From Streptomyces sp. AM 4-1-1 (lineage in GTDB: Bacteria > Actinomycetota > Actinomycetes > Streptomycetales > Streptomycetaceae), in contig NZ_CP119145.1 in assembly GCF_029167625.1 (NCBI RefSeq), forward strand, positions 3,286,001-3,350,000: a DNA stretch of 64,000 nt. The letters run 5' to 3'. This document shows positions 8,588 through 18,079 of this stretch, piece by piece (position 1 is the stretch's first letter; each line of letters opens with the position of its first letter). The position numbers and the translations under genes were made by a program. Below the pieces are notes generated by a model. The model saw nothing but the letters and a program-made list of their open reading frames with translations, did not search any database and had not been told where the DNA came from.

Positions 8588-10036
8588 GTGATCGCGCGGA
8601 TACGTGGCTGGCGGCGCGGCTGGCAGGAACGCAGCAGACTCCAGCGGATCGATCTCTACTCACGGGGCACCGTGCTGGCCCTGCCGTGGCTCTTCCTGCT
8701 GACCTGGGGGCTGCTGCCCACGACGGACTTCCGTCAGGCGCCCCTGCCGATCGCGCTGCACCTGGCGCTGCTGGTGACCAACATCGCGCAGTGCGTCATC
8801 AGCAACCGCAACACCGGAGTGGCATACCGGCACTACCTGGGCGGGACCGAGTTCCCCCGGCGTCGGCTGGTGCCCGCGCTGGCGCTGCTCGGCGTGTCCG
8901 TGGGCCTGCTGGCCGCCCTGCAGGCCGTGGACGGGGTGGGCGACGAGGAACTGCTCCTGGTGACGGACCTGCCGCTGGCCTTCGCGGTTCCGTACGTCCT
9001 GCTCGTTCCGGTCAGGATCTTCGTCGTCCACTGTCTGGGGTTCACGGGGTTGGTGGTCGGCGTGCTGGCGGTGGCGGGGCTGCGGGGGCCGATGCTGGCC
9101 GGGCTGGTTCCGGCGGTGGCGTTCGGCTGTCTGCTGGTGCTGGTGTCCGTGCGGCCCGGAATCTGGAGCCTGAGCGTGATGTGGCAGGCGGAGGAGGCCA
9201 GGGACGTACAAGCGCGGCTGGCGGTCGCGGAGGAGAGGCTGCGGTTCGGGCGGGACATGCATGATGTGCTGGGCCGGAATCTGGCGGTGATCGCGCTCAA
9301 GAGCGAGCTGGCCGTGGAGCTGGCCCAGCGCGGCAGACCGGAGGCCGTCGACCAGATGGTGGAGGTACAGCGGATCGCGCGCACCTCGCAGCAGGAGTTC
9401 CGGGATGTCGTACGGGGGTACCGGGAGGCCGATCTGCGTACGGAACTCATCGGCGCCCAGAGCGTGCTGCGGGCCGCCGGGATCGAGTGCGGGGTCGAGG
9501 GGGACGACGGCGGTGGGCTGCCCGCCCCGGTGCGGTCGACGCTCGGCTGGGTCGTGCGAGAGGCGGCGACCAATGTGCTGCGGCACGGCGATCCGCAGCG
9601 CTGCGTGATCCGGCTGACGACCTCGGTGGACGCGGTGGTGCTGGACGTGGAGAACGACGGGGCGCCCGTGCCCGTGGTCGGCGGCTCGGGGACGGGGGCC
9701 GTGGGGACGCGTGCGGTGGGGATGGGCACAGCGATGGGGGCGGGGAGGGTAAGGGCTGTGGGCGCGGCGAAGGCGGTTGGGGCTGCGAGTAGTCGGCCGG
9801 GTGCGGGGGTGCCGGGGGACGGCCTCGGTGGGGTCCTGTCAGATGGCGGATCGGGGCTCGCCGGGCTGCGGGAACGGCTCGGGGCGCTGGACGGTTCGCT
9901 GGACGCGGGGCCGACCGGGGAGGACGGCCGGATCTTCCGGCTGACCGCGAGGGTGCCGCTGCGACGACCGGCGGGAGCCGGCACGGGACGACGAGAGCCG
10001 GTCGGAACGACCCTGATCGTCGAGGAGAGCCGATGA
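8588..10036 (+). CDS. Two-component sensor histidine kinase, HisKA_3 (NarL-partner) type
   Basis: About 482 residues. The N-terminal third has five or six hydrophobic helices (LALPWLFLLTWGLLP through LVPAVAFGCLLVLVSV), a coiled linker (WQAEEARDVQARLAVAEERL), then the phosphoacceptor block FGRDMHDVLGRNLAVIALKSEL and a HATPase domain with N-box REAATNVLRHG and G-box GSGLAGLRERLG. A Gly/Ala/Val-rich insertion of about 60 residues splits the ATPase domain between the two boxes. GTG at 8588 has GGACGG well spaced upstream; GTG at 8582 is the alternative. It signals to the response regulator overlapping its stop codon, and membrane sensing linked to the adjacent exporter is inferred. Confidence 0.88.
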   Translation: MIARIRGWRRGWQERSRLQRIDLYSRGTVLALPWLFLLTWGLLPTTDFRQAPLPIALHLALLVTNIAQCVISNRNTGVAYRHYLGGTEFPRRRLVPALALLGVSVGLLAALQAVDGVGDEELLLVTDLPLAFAVPYVLLVPVRIFVVHCLGFTGLVVGVLAVAGLRGPMLAGLVPAVAFGCLLVLVSVRPGIWSLSVMWQAEEARDVQARLAVAEERLRFGRDMHDVLGRNLAVIALKSELAVELAQRGRPEAVDQMVEVQRIARTSQQEFRDVVRGYREADLRTELIGAQSVLRAAGIECGVEGDDGGGLPAPVRSTLGWVVREAATNVLRHGDPQRCVIRLTTSVDAVVLDVENDGAPVPVVGGSGTGAVGTRAVGMGTAMGAGRVRAVGAAKAVGAASSRPGAGVPGDGLGGVLSDGGSGLAGLRERLGALDGSLDAGPTGEDGRIFRLTARVPLRRPAGAGTGRREPVGTTLIVEESR

Positions 10037-10734
10037 CGAGGACGAGGACGATGGCGGAGACGGTGATGGCGACGGAGGTGACAGGGGTTACGAGAGTGAC
10101 GGGAGTGACGGCGATGGGGACCGACCGGCCCGTACGAGTCCTGCTCGCCGACGACGAGCACCTGATCCGGGGCGCGCTGGCCGCACTGCTCGGACTGGAG
10201 GACGATCTGGTGGTGGTCGCGGAGGCGGCGACCGGCCCGGAAGCCCTTGCGATGGCGCGGGCGCACCGGCCCGATGTGGCGGTGCTGGACCTGGAGATGC
10301 CGGGCGCGGACGGTGTGAAGGTCGCCACAGCGCTGCGGGACGAGCTGCCCGACTGCCGGACCATGATCGTGACGAGTCATGGCCGTCCGGGGCATCTGAA
10401 ACGGGCGCTCTCGGCAGGTGTACGCGGATTCGTGCCGAAGACGGTCAGCGCCCGCGGACTCGCCGAGATCATCCGTACCGTGCATGCCGGAAACCGTTAC
10501 GTGGACCCGGGATTGGCCGCCGACGCGATCTCCGCCGGGGACTCACCGCTGACCGTGCGGGAGGCCGAGGTACTGGAGCTGGCGGCGGACGGGGCGCCCG
10601 TCGCGGAGATCGCCGAACGGGCCTCGCTGTCGCAGGGGACCGTACGGAACTACCTCTCGTCGGCCGTGTCGAAGCTCGGCGCCGAGAACCGTCACGCGGC
10701 GGTGCGTCTCGCGCGGGAGCGGGGTTGGGTATAG
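10033..10734 (+). CDS. Two-component response regulator, NarL/FixJ family
   Basis: 233 residues. The receiver domain (VRVLLADDEHLIRGAL, phosphoacceptor in VAVLDLEMPGADG, switch residues in MIVTSHG and GFVPKT) is followed by a LuxR-type helix-turn-helix (LTVREAEVLELAADGAPVAEIAERASLSQGTVRNYLSSAVSKLG). The start overlaps the kinase stop (ATGA). The first 27 residues are a Thr/Val/Gly-rich run unlike the family and may be dispensable; an ATG at 10114 would give a canonical N-terminus. Likely activates the ABC operon upstream. Confidence 0.9.
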   Translation: MTRTRTMAETVMATEVTGVTRVTGVTAMGTDRPVRVLLADDEHLIRGALAALLGLEDDLVVVAEAATGPEALAMARAHRPDVAVLDLEMPGADGVKVATALRDELPDCRTMIVTSHGRPGHLKRALSAGVRGFVPKTVSARGLAEIIRTVHAGNRYVDPGLAADAISAGDSPLTVREAEVLELAADGAPVAEIAERASLSQGTVRNYLSSAVSKLGAENRHAAVRLARERGWV

Positions 10735-10756
10735 TGGACCTCGCGCTTCGGCGCAT

Positions 10757-10829
10757 GCGAACGTAGCTCAGTTGGTAGAGCGCAACCTTGCCAAGGTTGA
10801 GGTCGCGAGTTCGAACCTCGTCGTTCGCT
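10757..10829 (+). tRNA. tRNA-Gly (anticodon GCC), copy 2
   Basis: Same 73-nt sequence as the copy at 6290-6362, with anticodon GCC. It starts 23 bp after the response-regulator stop codon and is followed by its own terminator. The two identical copies bracket the ABC/two-component operon. Confidence 0.95.
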
Positions 10830-10842
10830 CCACGGAAACATG

Positions 10843-10876
10843 AAGAAGGCCCCGGTCCTGCGACCGGGGCCTTCTT
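10843..10876. terminator. Bidirectional intrinsic terminator
   Basis: A 15-bp perfect stem (AAGAAGGCCCCGGTC with its complement) with a 4-nt loop, followed by TTTT on the plus strand and preceded by A-rich sequence. It ends the tRNA-Gly transcript and could also stop read-through from purC on the minus strand. Confidence 0.85.
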
Positions 10877-11065
10877 TTCGGTCTGCCGCCAGGCGTCGGG
10901 CCACTCCCCGGGCCGGGTCCGGTTCCTCGGACCGGAGCCGGGTCGGCCGGCCCCCGGCCCTGGTCCCCCGCCCCGGCCCCCGGGCTGTGTATCCGGGGGC
11001 CGGGGTAGAGGCCGGGGCAGGGGCCGGGAGCGGCGTGAAGGCGTCGTCGGGGTGGGGCCCCCGCG

Positions 11066-11971
11066 TCAGGAGGACCAGCTGAGGCCGGTGAGGCGTTCGT
11101 ACGCTTCCAGGTACTTGGCCCGCGTCGCGTCGACGATCTCCCGCGGCAGCGGCGGGGGCGGCTGCTCGCTCTTGCGGTCCCAGCCGGAGGCGGGCGAGGT
11201 CAGCCAGTCACGTACGAACTGCTTGTCGTACGAGGGCTGCGCATGCCCCGGCTCCCATGTCTCGGCGGGCCAGAAGCGCGAGGAGTCCGGGGTCAGCACC
11301 TCATCCGCGATGATCAGCTCGTCGTCCTCGTTGAAACCGAACTCGAACTTCGTGTCGGCCAGGACGATCCCCCGCTCGCGTGCGATGTCCCGGGCCCTGC
11401 CGTACACGGCGAGGGTCGTCTGGCGCAGCAGGGCGGCGGGTTCGGCGCCGACCTGGCGGGCCACCTCCTCGTACGGGACGTTCTCGTCGTGATCACCGAC
11501 GGCCGCCTTGGTGGCGGGAGTGAAGATCGGCGCCGGGAGTTCCGACCCGTCGACGAGCCCTTCGGGGAGGGCGAGGCCGCAGACCGTGCGGGTCTCGTTG
11601 TACTCGACGAGGCCCGAACCGGTCAGATAGCCCCGGGCCACGCACTCGACCGGGACCATCCGCAGCGAGGTACAGACGAGCGTGCGGCCTTCCCAGTCGG
11701 CGGGGGCGCCGGGGGGGAGTTCCGTGGACAGGACGTGGTTCGGGACGAGGTCGGCGAGCTGGTCGAACCACCACAGCGAGAGCCGGGTCAGGACGCGGCC
11801 CTTGTCGGGGATCTCGGTGGGCAGGACCCAGTCGTACGCCGAGATGCGGTCGCTGGCGACCATGATGAGATCGCCCGCGTCGTTGCGGTAGAGGTCCCGG
11901 ACCTTGCCGGTGTGGAGATGGGTGAGTCCCGGTACCTGCGCGGGCTCGGGCTTTTCTACGAATCCGGACAT
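11066..11971 (-). CDS. purC: Phosphoribosylaminoimidazole-succinocarboxamide synthase (SAICAR synthase)
   Basis: A 301-residue cytosolic enzyme joining CAIR and aspartate with ATP. Visible family motifs are HTGKVRDLYRN near the N-terminus, MVASDRISAYDWVLPTEIPDKG, VECVARGYLTGSG and ADTKFEFGF followed by IIADEVLTPDSSRFWP. ATG at 11971 has GGAGG at the right spacing; the frame open upstream to 12241 is Thr/His-rich repeat and not coding. It is monocistronic here; the next minus-strand gene to its right lies about 300 bp away across a repeat tract. Confidence 0.96.
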   Translation of the reverse strand: MSGFVEKPEPAQVPGLTHLHTGKVRDLYRNDAGDLIMVASDRISAYDWVLPTEIPDKGRVLTRLSLWWFDQLADLVPNHVLSTELPPGAPADWEGRTLVCTSLRMVPVECVARGYLTGSGLVEYNETRTVCGLALPEGLVDGSELPAPIFTPATKAAVGDHDENVPYEEVARQVGAEPAALLRQTTLAVYGRARDIARERGIVLADTKFEFGFNEDDELIIADEVLTPDSSRFWPAETWEPGHAQPSYDKQFVRDWLTSPASGWDRKSEQPPPPLPREIVDATRAKYLEAYERLTGLSWSS

Positions 11972-12090
11972 GCTGCCTCCACGTAGGTTGATCCAGGAGT
12001 CGTTCCGATTGTCCCGTATCGATGTGGAGCGGTGGGGAGCGGGGCCGTCAAGCGGCGCGCGTCGCGGCGCGGAGCCGCGTACCGAGGTGG

Positions 12091-12137
12091 TCGGTGTCGT
12101 CGATGTCGGTGTCGTCGATGTCGTCGATGTCGGTGTT
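12091..12137. repeat. GTCGTCGAT/GTCGGT short tandem repeat upstream of purC
   Basis: Alternating copies of GTCGTCGAT and GTCGGT (12091-12137) in the ~300-bp gap between purC and the dimethylformamidase-like gene. Beyond it (12180-12267) related GTGGCGGTT and GTCGGTCGT motifs continue. No gene is supported in 11972-12267; the purC promoter must lie here. Confidence 0.55.
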
Positions 12138-12267
12138 GGCCTCGGCGCGTCACTGGTCACTGCGTCAGTCGTGGCGGTTTGGCAGTTGTGGCGGTTCGTG
12201 GCAGCCGTGGCAGTCCTGTGATGCACGTGCGTGCACGTCATCAGCCGTGTCGGTCGTGTCGGTCGCC

Positions 12268-13731
12268 TCAGTCGCGTTTGCAGATGCGGTCGAGGAGATT
12301 CGCGGTGGCGCGTTGGATGCGTGCGTCGACGTGGCCGGGGCGGTCCAGGGCCGGGGACCAGGCGAAGGTTCCGGATGCGAAGACCAGTGCGCCGGAAGGT
12401 GCCCGGTAGAGGGACGTCTCCTGGTGACGGGTTACGCCATCCGTGTCGGCGTACGGCGAGTGGGCGAGCAGGATGCGGTTCTCGTGCTCGGGGAGGCTGG
12501 TGCGCGGGAAGTACCGGTCGGCCTCGCCCGCGACCAGCCCGTCGATCTCGTCCCCCTCACCGGCCCCGGTCGCCTCCCAGAGCCAGTGCTGCGCGTTCCG
12601 TACGACCAAGGGGTGCGGCTCGGGCACTCGGCCGGCGTACTGGATGCCCAGCAACTGCTGCTCGCTGCGGTCCACCTCACGCCACAGCGCGGGCTTTCCG
12701 GGACCGTGGCGCTTGCGGCAGGTGAGGAGGCGGTCGGGGACACCGGACGCGGACGGGGAGAGGCCGACCTGCCAGTACATCGTGTTGGCGGAGAGGAACA
12801 CGAGGGACGTGCCGCTGTCCCGGGCCAGTTCGGCGGTACGGCGCATGGGGACCGACCAGTATTCGTCGTGTCCCGGGAAGACCAGGCCGCGGTACCGGGT
12901 CGGGTCGATACGGCCCGCGTGGAGATCGCGGGTGTCTGCGTAGGCGAGGTCGTAGCCGTACCGCTCGGCCCAACGGATGAAGTCGTACGCGTGCCCGACG
13001 TGGAGGGGCAGGCCCGCGCCCGCGTACGGACGGTCGAAGGAGACGGTGACCGCGGCGTCCTCCTCGCCGAGGAGCCGGCCCTGTTCGTCCCAGGCGTGGT
13101 AGAGGCTGGCACCCGTACGGCCGTCCTCCGGGTAGAGGTTGTACGCCTGCCAGGTGATGTCCGGGAGCAGGAGCAACAGGTCGGCGGGGTGGCTGTCGCG
13201 GACCGTGAAGGGGATGTGGGAGCGGTGGCCGTCGGCGGTGGTGAGCACGGCGACGTACGCGCCGATCGACCAGTAGCCGGGGATCTGGAGGCGCCAGGAC
13301 TGCCACCAGTGATGACAGGAGACCGTACGGTCGGCGGTGAGCGGCGGCGGCTGGACGATGCCGGAGAGCCGGGGACTCGTGGTGATCTTGGCGGCGCCGT
13401 CGCCCGCGTAGTGGCCGATCCGGTAGATGTCGACGGAGAACTGCTGGGGCGGGTCGACGGTGATGTGGAAGTCGATCGCCTCGCCGGGGGCGGCGGCACC
13501 GGTCGAGATGAAGCCCTTGATCTGCCGGTGCACGTCGTCGGCGGTACGGGTGCCGCCGCCGGCCCCGCTGCGGCCGAGGTCGGGATCGACGTACCAGGGG
13601 ACGACCTGGCCGGTGTCGTCGAAGTAGTTCTCACTGCCGCGCAGCCAGGGCAGCGGGCCCTGGCCGAAAGGGTCGGAAACGGCATGCGCGAGGGCACCCG
13701 ATTCCCACCGCCGAATCTGTTCCGCCCCCAT
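12268..13731 (-). CDS. N,N-dimethylformamidase large-subunit-like protein
   Basis: A 487-residue protein resembling the C-terminal catalytic portion of the iron-dependent N,N-dimethylformamidase beta subunit (DMFA2_C-like). Visible features are the SVDIYRIGHYAGDGA strand region, LLLLPDITWQAYNLYPEDG, the GLVFPGHDEYWSVPMR metal-site-like stretch and LVFLSANTMYWQV. ATG at 13731 has GGAG seven bases upstream; a GTG at 13803 would add 24 residues without a ribosome-binding site. The true dimethylformamidase also has a small alpha subunit, and none is adjacent, so the substrate is unknown. No signal peptide is visible. Confidence 0.72.
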   Translation of the reverse strand: MGAEQIRRWESGALAHAVSDPFGQGPLPWLRGSENYFDDTGQVVPWYVDPDLGRSGAGGGTRTADDVHRQIKGFISTGAAAPGEAIDFHITVDPPQQFSVDIYRIGHYAGDGAAKITTSPRLSGIVQPPPLTADRTVSCHHWWQSWRLQIPGYWSIGAYVAVLTTADGHRSHIPFTVRDSHPADLLLLLPDITWQAYNLYPEDGRTGASLYHAWDEQGRLLGEEDAAVTVSFDRPYAGAGLPLHVGHAYDFIRWAERYGYDLAYADTRDLHAGRIDPTRYRGLVFPGHDEYWSVPMRRTAELARDSGTSLVFLSANTMYWQVGLSPSASGVPDRLLTCRKRHGPGKPALWREVDRSEQQLLGIQYAGRVPEPHPLVVRNAQHWLWEATGAGEGDEIDGLVAGEADRYFPRTSLPEHENRILLAHSPYADTDGVTRHQETSLYRAPSGALVFASGTFAWSPALDRPGHVDARIQRATANLLDRICKRD

Positions 13732-14199
13732 ACCGCCGCTCCGCTCCCTCAAGTCCCCCGTGACACCTGTGATGCGCCGACTGTCAGCGCCGATCCCCAG
13801 CACATCACATAACGCATGCGGTCCGTCACCGTTCGTCGCTAATTGACGTGAACGGAACCTATCCTTCCGGTCGTTGGGAGCGAAAGGCGGGGCCGATCGG
13901 GGCGTGGGGCGGGAGGGAGAAGGGTGGGTGGGGAGGCGAGGGGTGCGGGAGGGGGTGGACGGGGTGGGAGGGGGTGGAGGGAGGGCTGAGGCAAGCGGAG
14001 GGACGGCTGAGGGACGGCGGAGGGACGGCGGAGGTGATGGGTGGGGCTGGGGTGGGCGCCGGGGCGGGGCGTTGCTGGGCTGGGAGCGGGGCTGGGCCGG
14101 GCTGGGGGCGGGGTCAGGGCCGGGGCGGACAACCGCTCGGACGGCTGACTGCCCGGTCGGCTGGCTGCCCGGCAGGCGGCAGGCGGAACGATCCGCCTC
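13732..14199. other. Gene-free G-rich tract
   Basis: The 470-bp gap between two minus-strand genes contains, from about 13890 to 14130, an extreme plus-strand G-run tract (repeated GGGTGGGGAGG, GGGAGGGGGTGG and GGGGCTGGG motifs). Both C-rich and G-rich strands give only Pro/Gly-rich shadow frames. The part nearest 13731 should hold the promoter of the dimethylformamidase-like gene. The G-runs could form quadruplex structure. Confidence 0.5.
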
Positions 14200-16338
14200 T
14201 CAGACGAGGCGGACAGGCTTGTCGAGACGTATGCCGGTTGTGGCCACCCAGGTGCGTAGGGGGCCCGGATCACCGTCCTCGACCAGGCTCAGGACGGGCC
14301 GACCCAGGTCCGTCCGGCGCTCGCCGTCGATCAGGAGGACAGGCCCGTCGAGCCAGTCGAGGCCGGGTGCGGCACCCGCGGTGTCCACGGCCGCGCAGCA
14401 GACCATGGCCGCGACATGATCGGCCAGAAGTTCCGTACCGCTGCGGGGCGGCTGGAGCGGAAACAGCGGCAACGGGTCGGGACCCCAGAAGTCCGGGACA
14501 CCGCCGGCCGTACCGCCGGTCGCACTCCCTTCCGTGTCCCCCGCGGTATCGCCAAGCGCGTCGACACCGCCGTCGACCCCGGCGTCGGCACCAATGGAGG
14601 TATCGGCACCGCCGGGGCCGGGTGATCCGCAGACGGCACCGGGGGTGCCGGGGTCACCATCACCGGGACCACTGGGATCGCCGGAACGCGCGGGACTGCC
14701 GGAACGCCGCCCACAGCTGCCGGAACTACCGGAACCCTCGGGGACGCCAGTGTCACCAGGACCGTCGGGTCCGCCGTGGTCACCAAGGCCACCAAGGCAG
14801 CCAGGGCTGCCAGTGCCGCCGGGATCGCCGTACGAGCCGTCGGCGCGGTCCCGGTCGCGGCCGCCGTACGAGCCGTTACGGCCCCCAGGGCTCTCCGCAC
14901 CGCCCGAGCCGTCTGAACCGCCTGAGCCGTCCGAACCCCCTGTCCCTGTCCCCACCACGTCCCCGGCTCCCCCGGAACCGGCCGGTGGGTGGGCCACGGT
15001 CGCCTCACGCGCCATCGCAGCGCTGATCCCGGCCGCCAGTTCCTCGCCCGCGTTCGGCGCGGTGAGATGGTCGACGATCCGGGCGAGGGTGGGGGCACCG
15101 GGATCGGTGTCCGCGACCGGCGGCACCCCCATCGCGTCCAGGACCCGGTGCAGACGGGCGGCCTCCGTGCGCCACTTCCGGTCGACGACCTCCTCCGGAT
15201 AGTGCTGCCAGTCGACCGGTGACCAGTCGGCGCCGTCCCTCGTCGGCCCGCCGTGGAACAGGCGGGCAGCCAGCAGCGACGCCGCCTCGTCCGCCGCGCC
15301 GGGCTCCTCCAGGAGGTCGCACGCGGGGCGCTCACCGAGCCGTGAGGTGAAGCCCTCGGCGAGGCTGTCACGCCGGGAGAGCTCAGTGAGGGCCGAGACG
15401 ACCCCCGCGTCGAGCCGGGACGGCCAGCGGCCCATCTGCCAAGCGGGCAGCGCGACCCGAGTCAGCAACCTGTCCCAGCCCGCGAAGGCGAGGCCGACCT
15501 GCTCCTGGGCGGCGATCCGGAGCCCGTAGTCGACGGCCTGCGCGCGCTCGGACGACGCCGCGGCGACACCGCGTTCCATCTCCACGGCGTGGACGCGGCA
15601 ATTGTTCAGCAGCAGTCGGGCGACCCAGCCGACGAGGGCGAGCGGCAGCGCGCGTACCGCCCCGGAGCCGGGTCGGGTGGCATCGGCCGCGGCGGCGTCC
15701 AGCCCTCGTACGAAACGACGGGCCGCGGCTATGTCCGGCTGCGCGGACGGGCCCGTGCCCGCGACGACCGGGGCGAGCACCGCCCGCAGCTCGGCGACGC
15801 GCATCCACCACAGGAACGGCGACCCGATGACCAGCACGGGCGCCTCCTCCACCCGCCGACGGCGCCCGAGGACGCTGCCTCCCGGCCGTCGGGCGGAGGG
15901 CGCGGACAGCCGGGGCCGGTTCGCGGGATGCGTGCGGTCCTCCAGCCAGCTGTCACAGTCCGGGGTGAGGGCTATCGCCGAAGGCACGGGCACGTCGAGC
16001 CTTCCTGCCAGCTCCTGGACCAGCCGGTGGAGGTCGGGGGCCGACTCCTCGGTCAGCGGAACGGTCGGACTGACCGCGGGCCTCGCCCGTACGATCACGG
16101 CCGCGGACACGGCGGCCACCAGCAGCACGACGACCGCACAGACCGTCACCACCCAGCGCAAGGCGTCCCAGGCATCGCCCGTGAGGAGACCCCGGGCTCC
16201 CGCGAAGAGCAGCACGACCGCGACCGCGGCAGGGAGCAGCGCCACGGAGAACGCCCTGCTGCGGGTGCGCAGCACGGCGAGAGCGCGGGCACGTGCGGCC
16301 CGCGCACCCAGCCCCTCATCCATCTCGATATCGGACAC
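14200..16338 (-). CDS. Membrane protein resembling an M48 protease without the zinc site
   Basis: 712 residues. After a basic N-terminus there are two hydrophobic helices (about 32-50 and 62-83). Residues 95-200 follow the layout of M48 (HtpX/Ste24-like) peptidases: a LHRLVQELAGRLDVPVP helix, IALTPDCDSWLED and VLVIGSPFLWWMRVAELRAVLA, but where HExxH should follow AVLA the sequence reads PVVAGT. A ~165-residue Gly/Asp/Ser/Pro collagen-like insert (about 446-612) precedes the C-terminal 100 residues. The fold call is tentative; protease activity is not expected. Its neighbour on the right is purD, about 480 bp away. Confidence 0.6.
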   Translation of the reverse strand: MSDIEMDEGLGARAARARALAVLRTRSRAFSVALLPAAVAVVLLFAGARGLLTGDAWDALRWVVTVCAVVVLLVAAVSAAVIVRARPAVSPTVPLTEESAPDLHRLVQELAGRLDVPVPSAIALTPDCDSWLEDRTHPANRPRLSAPSARRPGGSVLGRRRRVEEAPVLVIGSPFLWWMRVAELRAVLAPVVAGTGPSAQPDIAAARRFVRGLDAAAADATRPGSGAVRALPLALVGWVARLLLNNCRVHAVEMERGVAAASSERAQAVDYGLRIAAQEQVGLAFAGWDRLLTRVALPAWQMGRWPSRLDAGVVSALTELSRRDSLAEGFTSRLGERPACDLLEEPGAADEAASLLAARLFHGGPTRDGADWSPVDWQHYPEEVVDRKWRTEAARLHRVLDAMGVPPVADTDPGAPTLARIVDHLTAPNAGEELAAGISAAMAREATVAHPPAGSGGAGDVVGTGTGGSDGSGGSDGSGGAESPGGRNGSYGGRDRDRADGSYGDPGGTGSPGCLGGLGDHGGPDGPGDTGVPEGSGSSGSCGRRSGSPARSGDPSGPGDGDPGTPGAVCGSPGPGGADTSIGADAGVDGGVDALGDTAGDTEGSATGGTAGGVPDFWGPDPLPLFPLQPPRSGTELLADHVAAMVCCAAVDTAGAAPGLDWLDGPVLLIDGERRTDLGRPVLSLVEDGDPGPLRTWVATTGIRLDKPVRLV

Positions 16339-16822
16339 GGCCGGACGTCACCCCCTCTGCCCCCGCGGCGGTGTTGCTCACTCCCCCACTGTGGCACCCG
16401 GCACTGACATCGCAATGCCGGTGGGCCAAGTGCCGGAACGCTTGCGCTGCACCCTAGTTGGGGCCTCGGCAGGCGTCATCCGGATGGCCCAGTCGTCACT
16501 CGATGGAATGGCTTTGGGTAAAGGTGCTGGCGCTGTGGGTTTGCGTAGGACAGCGATACCGCTTCCGGCTCGCCGCCCGTACGGCCCGCGTGTCTCGCGG
16601 GCGCCCGCGCGCCCGCGAATGTGGTCCGGGTGCGCCGTACCGACGCTCGGGTGCGCCCTACCCGCCCGTACCCCTCCGTGTGCCCCGTTTTCCATCTGTT
16701 TCCGCCTGTTTCCGGTCTGTCGCCCGCGCGCTCCGCGACGTGCGAACGGGCCGCCTCCCTCGCGGCCCGGCCTCACACCCCGCCTCATGCCTCGGGCTCA
16801 CACCCGGCCTCACGTCTCAGGC
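16339..16822. other. Gap of ~480 bp without a recognised feature
   Basis: No gene is supported between the M48-like gene and purD. The frames are Pro/Arg-rich shadows. The stretch next to 16338 (with GGGGGTGACG close to the start codon) is likely promoter sequence for the M48-like gene. The part from 16680 to 16822 has loose CCTCACGCCTC-type repeats downstream of purD. Confidence 0.4.
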
Positions 16823-18079
16823 TCATGCCTCGGTCGCGGCGGCCTTCCGGGCGATGTCGGTCCGGTACTGGGAGCCGTCGAGCCGGATGCGGGCGGTGGC
16901 CGCGTAGGCGCGTTCGCGCGCTTCGGCGAGGTCCTTGCCGGACGCGGTCACGGAGAGCACCCGCCCGCCCGCGCTGACGACGGTGTCGCCGTCCCGCCTG
17001 GTCCCGGCGTGCAGGACGTACGCGTCCGGGGCGTCCTGCGCGGCCACGTCCTCGAGACCGTCGATCGGGTCGCCGGTGCGGGGCGGGCCGGGGTAGTTGT
17101 GCGAGGCGATGACCACGGTGACCGCGGCCTCGTCGCGCCAGTTGAGCGGGGGCAGCACGTCGAGGGTGCCGGTGGCGGAACCCAGCAGTACGCCCGCCAG
17201 CGGGGTCTTCAGACGGGCCAGGACGACCTGGGTCTCGGGGTCCCCGAAGCGCGCGTTGAACTCGATGACCCGTACACCGCGCGAGGTGATGGCCAGACCG
17301 GCGTACAGCAGCCCGGAGAACGGGGTGCCACGGCGGCGGAGCTCGTCCACGGTCGGCTGGAGCACGGTCTCCAGGACTTCGTCGACCAGCTTGGGATCGG
17401 CCCAGGGGAGCGGGGAGTACGCGCCCATGCCACCGGTGTTCGGCCCCTCGTCGTCATCGAGGGCGCGCTTGAAGTCCTGGGCGGGCTGGAGCGGCAGCAC
17501 GGTGACGCCGTCCGTGATGGCGAACAGGCTCACCTCGGGTCCGTCGAGGAACTCCTCGATGACCACGCGTTCGCAGGCGAGGGCGTGGGCACGGGCCGCC
17601 TCGATGTCGTCGGTGACGACGACGCCCTTGCCAGCGGCGAGACCGTCGTCCTTGACGACGTACGGGGCGCCGAACGCGTCGAGCGCCGAGTCGATCTCGG
17701 ACGGGGTGGTGCAGACGTAGCTACGGGCGGTGGGGACGTTGGCCGCCGCCATCACGTCCTTGGCGAACGCCTTGGAGCCTTCCAGCTGTGCGGCCTCCGC
17801 GGAGGGACCGAAACACGGGACACCGGCCGCGCGCACGGCGTCGGCGACCCCGGCGACGAGCGGTGCCTCCGGGCCGACGACCACCAGCTCGGCGCCGAGA
17901 TCGGTGGCGAGGCGCGCCACGGCGTCGCCGTCGAGCGCGTCCACCGGGTGCGGTTCGGCCACCTCTGCGATGCCGGCGTTGCCGGGGGCGCAGTACAGAG
18001 CGGTGACCTCGGGGTCGAGGGAGAGAGAGCGGCACAGGGCATGTTCGCGGGCGCCGCCGCCGATGACGAGGACCTTCAC
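16823..18079 (-). CDS. purD: Phosphoribosylamine--glycine ligase (GAR synthetase)
   Basis: A 418-residue ATP-grasp enzyme that makes GAR from phosphoribosylamine and glycine. It shows N-terminal [59 protein letters not shown], the ATP-binding [25 protein letters not shown] and [14 protein letters not shown]. The frame is open to 18619 but the upstream 180 codons are Arg/Pro-rich repeat; GTG at 18079 gives the family N-terminus and length. Shares the purine pathway with purC, purSQL in this region. Confidence 0.96.
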   Translation of the reverse strand: MKVLVIGGGAREHALCRSLSLDPEVTALYCAPGNAGIAEVAEPHPVDALDGDAVARLATDLGAELVVVGPEAPLVAGVADAVRAAGVPCFGPSAEAAQLEGSKAFAKDVMAAANVPTARSYVCTTPSEIDSALDAFGAPYVVKDDGLAAGKGVVVTDDIEAARAHALACERVVIEEFLDGPEVSLFAITDGVTVLPLQPAQDFKRALDDDEGPNTGGMGAYSPLPWADPKLVDEVLETVLQPTVDELRRRGTPFSGLLYAGLAITSRGVRVIEFNARFGDPETQVVLARLKTPLAGVLLGSATGTLDVLPPLNWRDEAAVTVVIASHNYPGPPRTGDPIDGLEDVAAQDAPDAYVLHAGTRRDGDTVVSAGGRVLSVTASGKDLAEARERAYAATARIRLDGSQYRTDIARKAAATEA

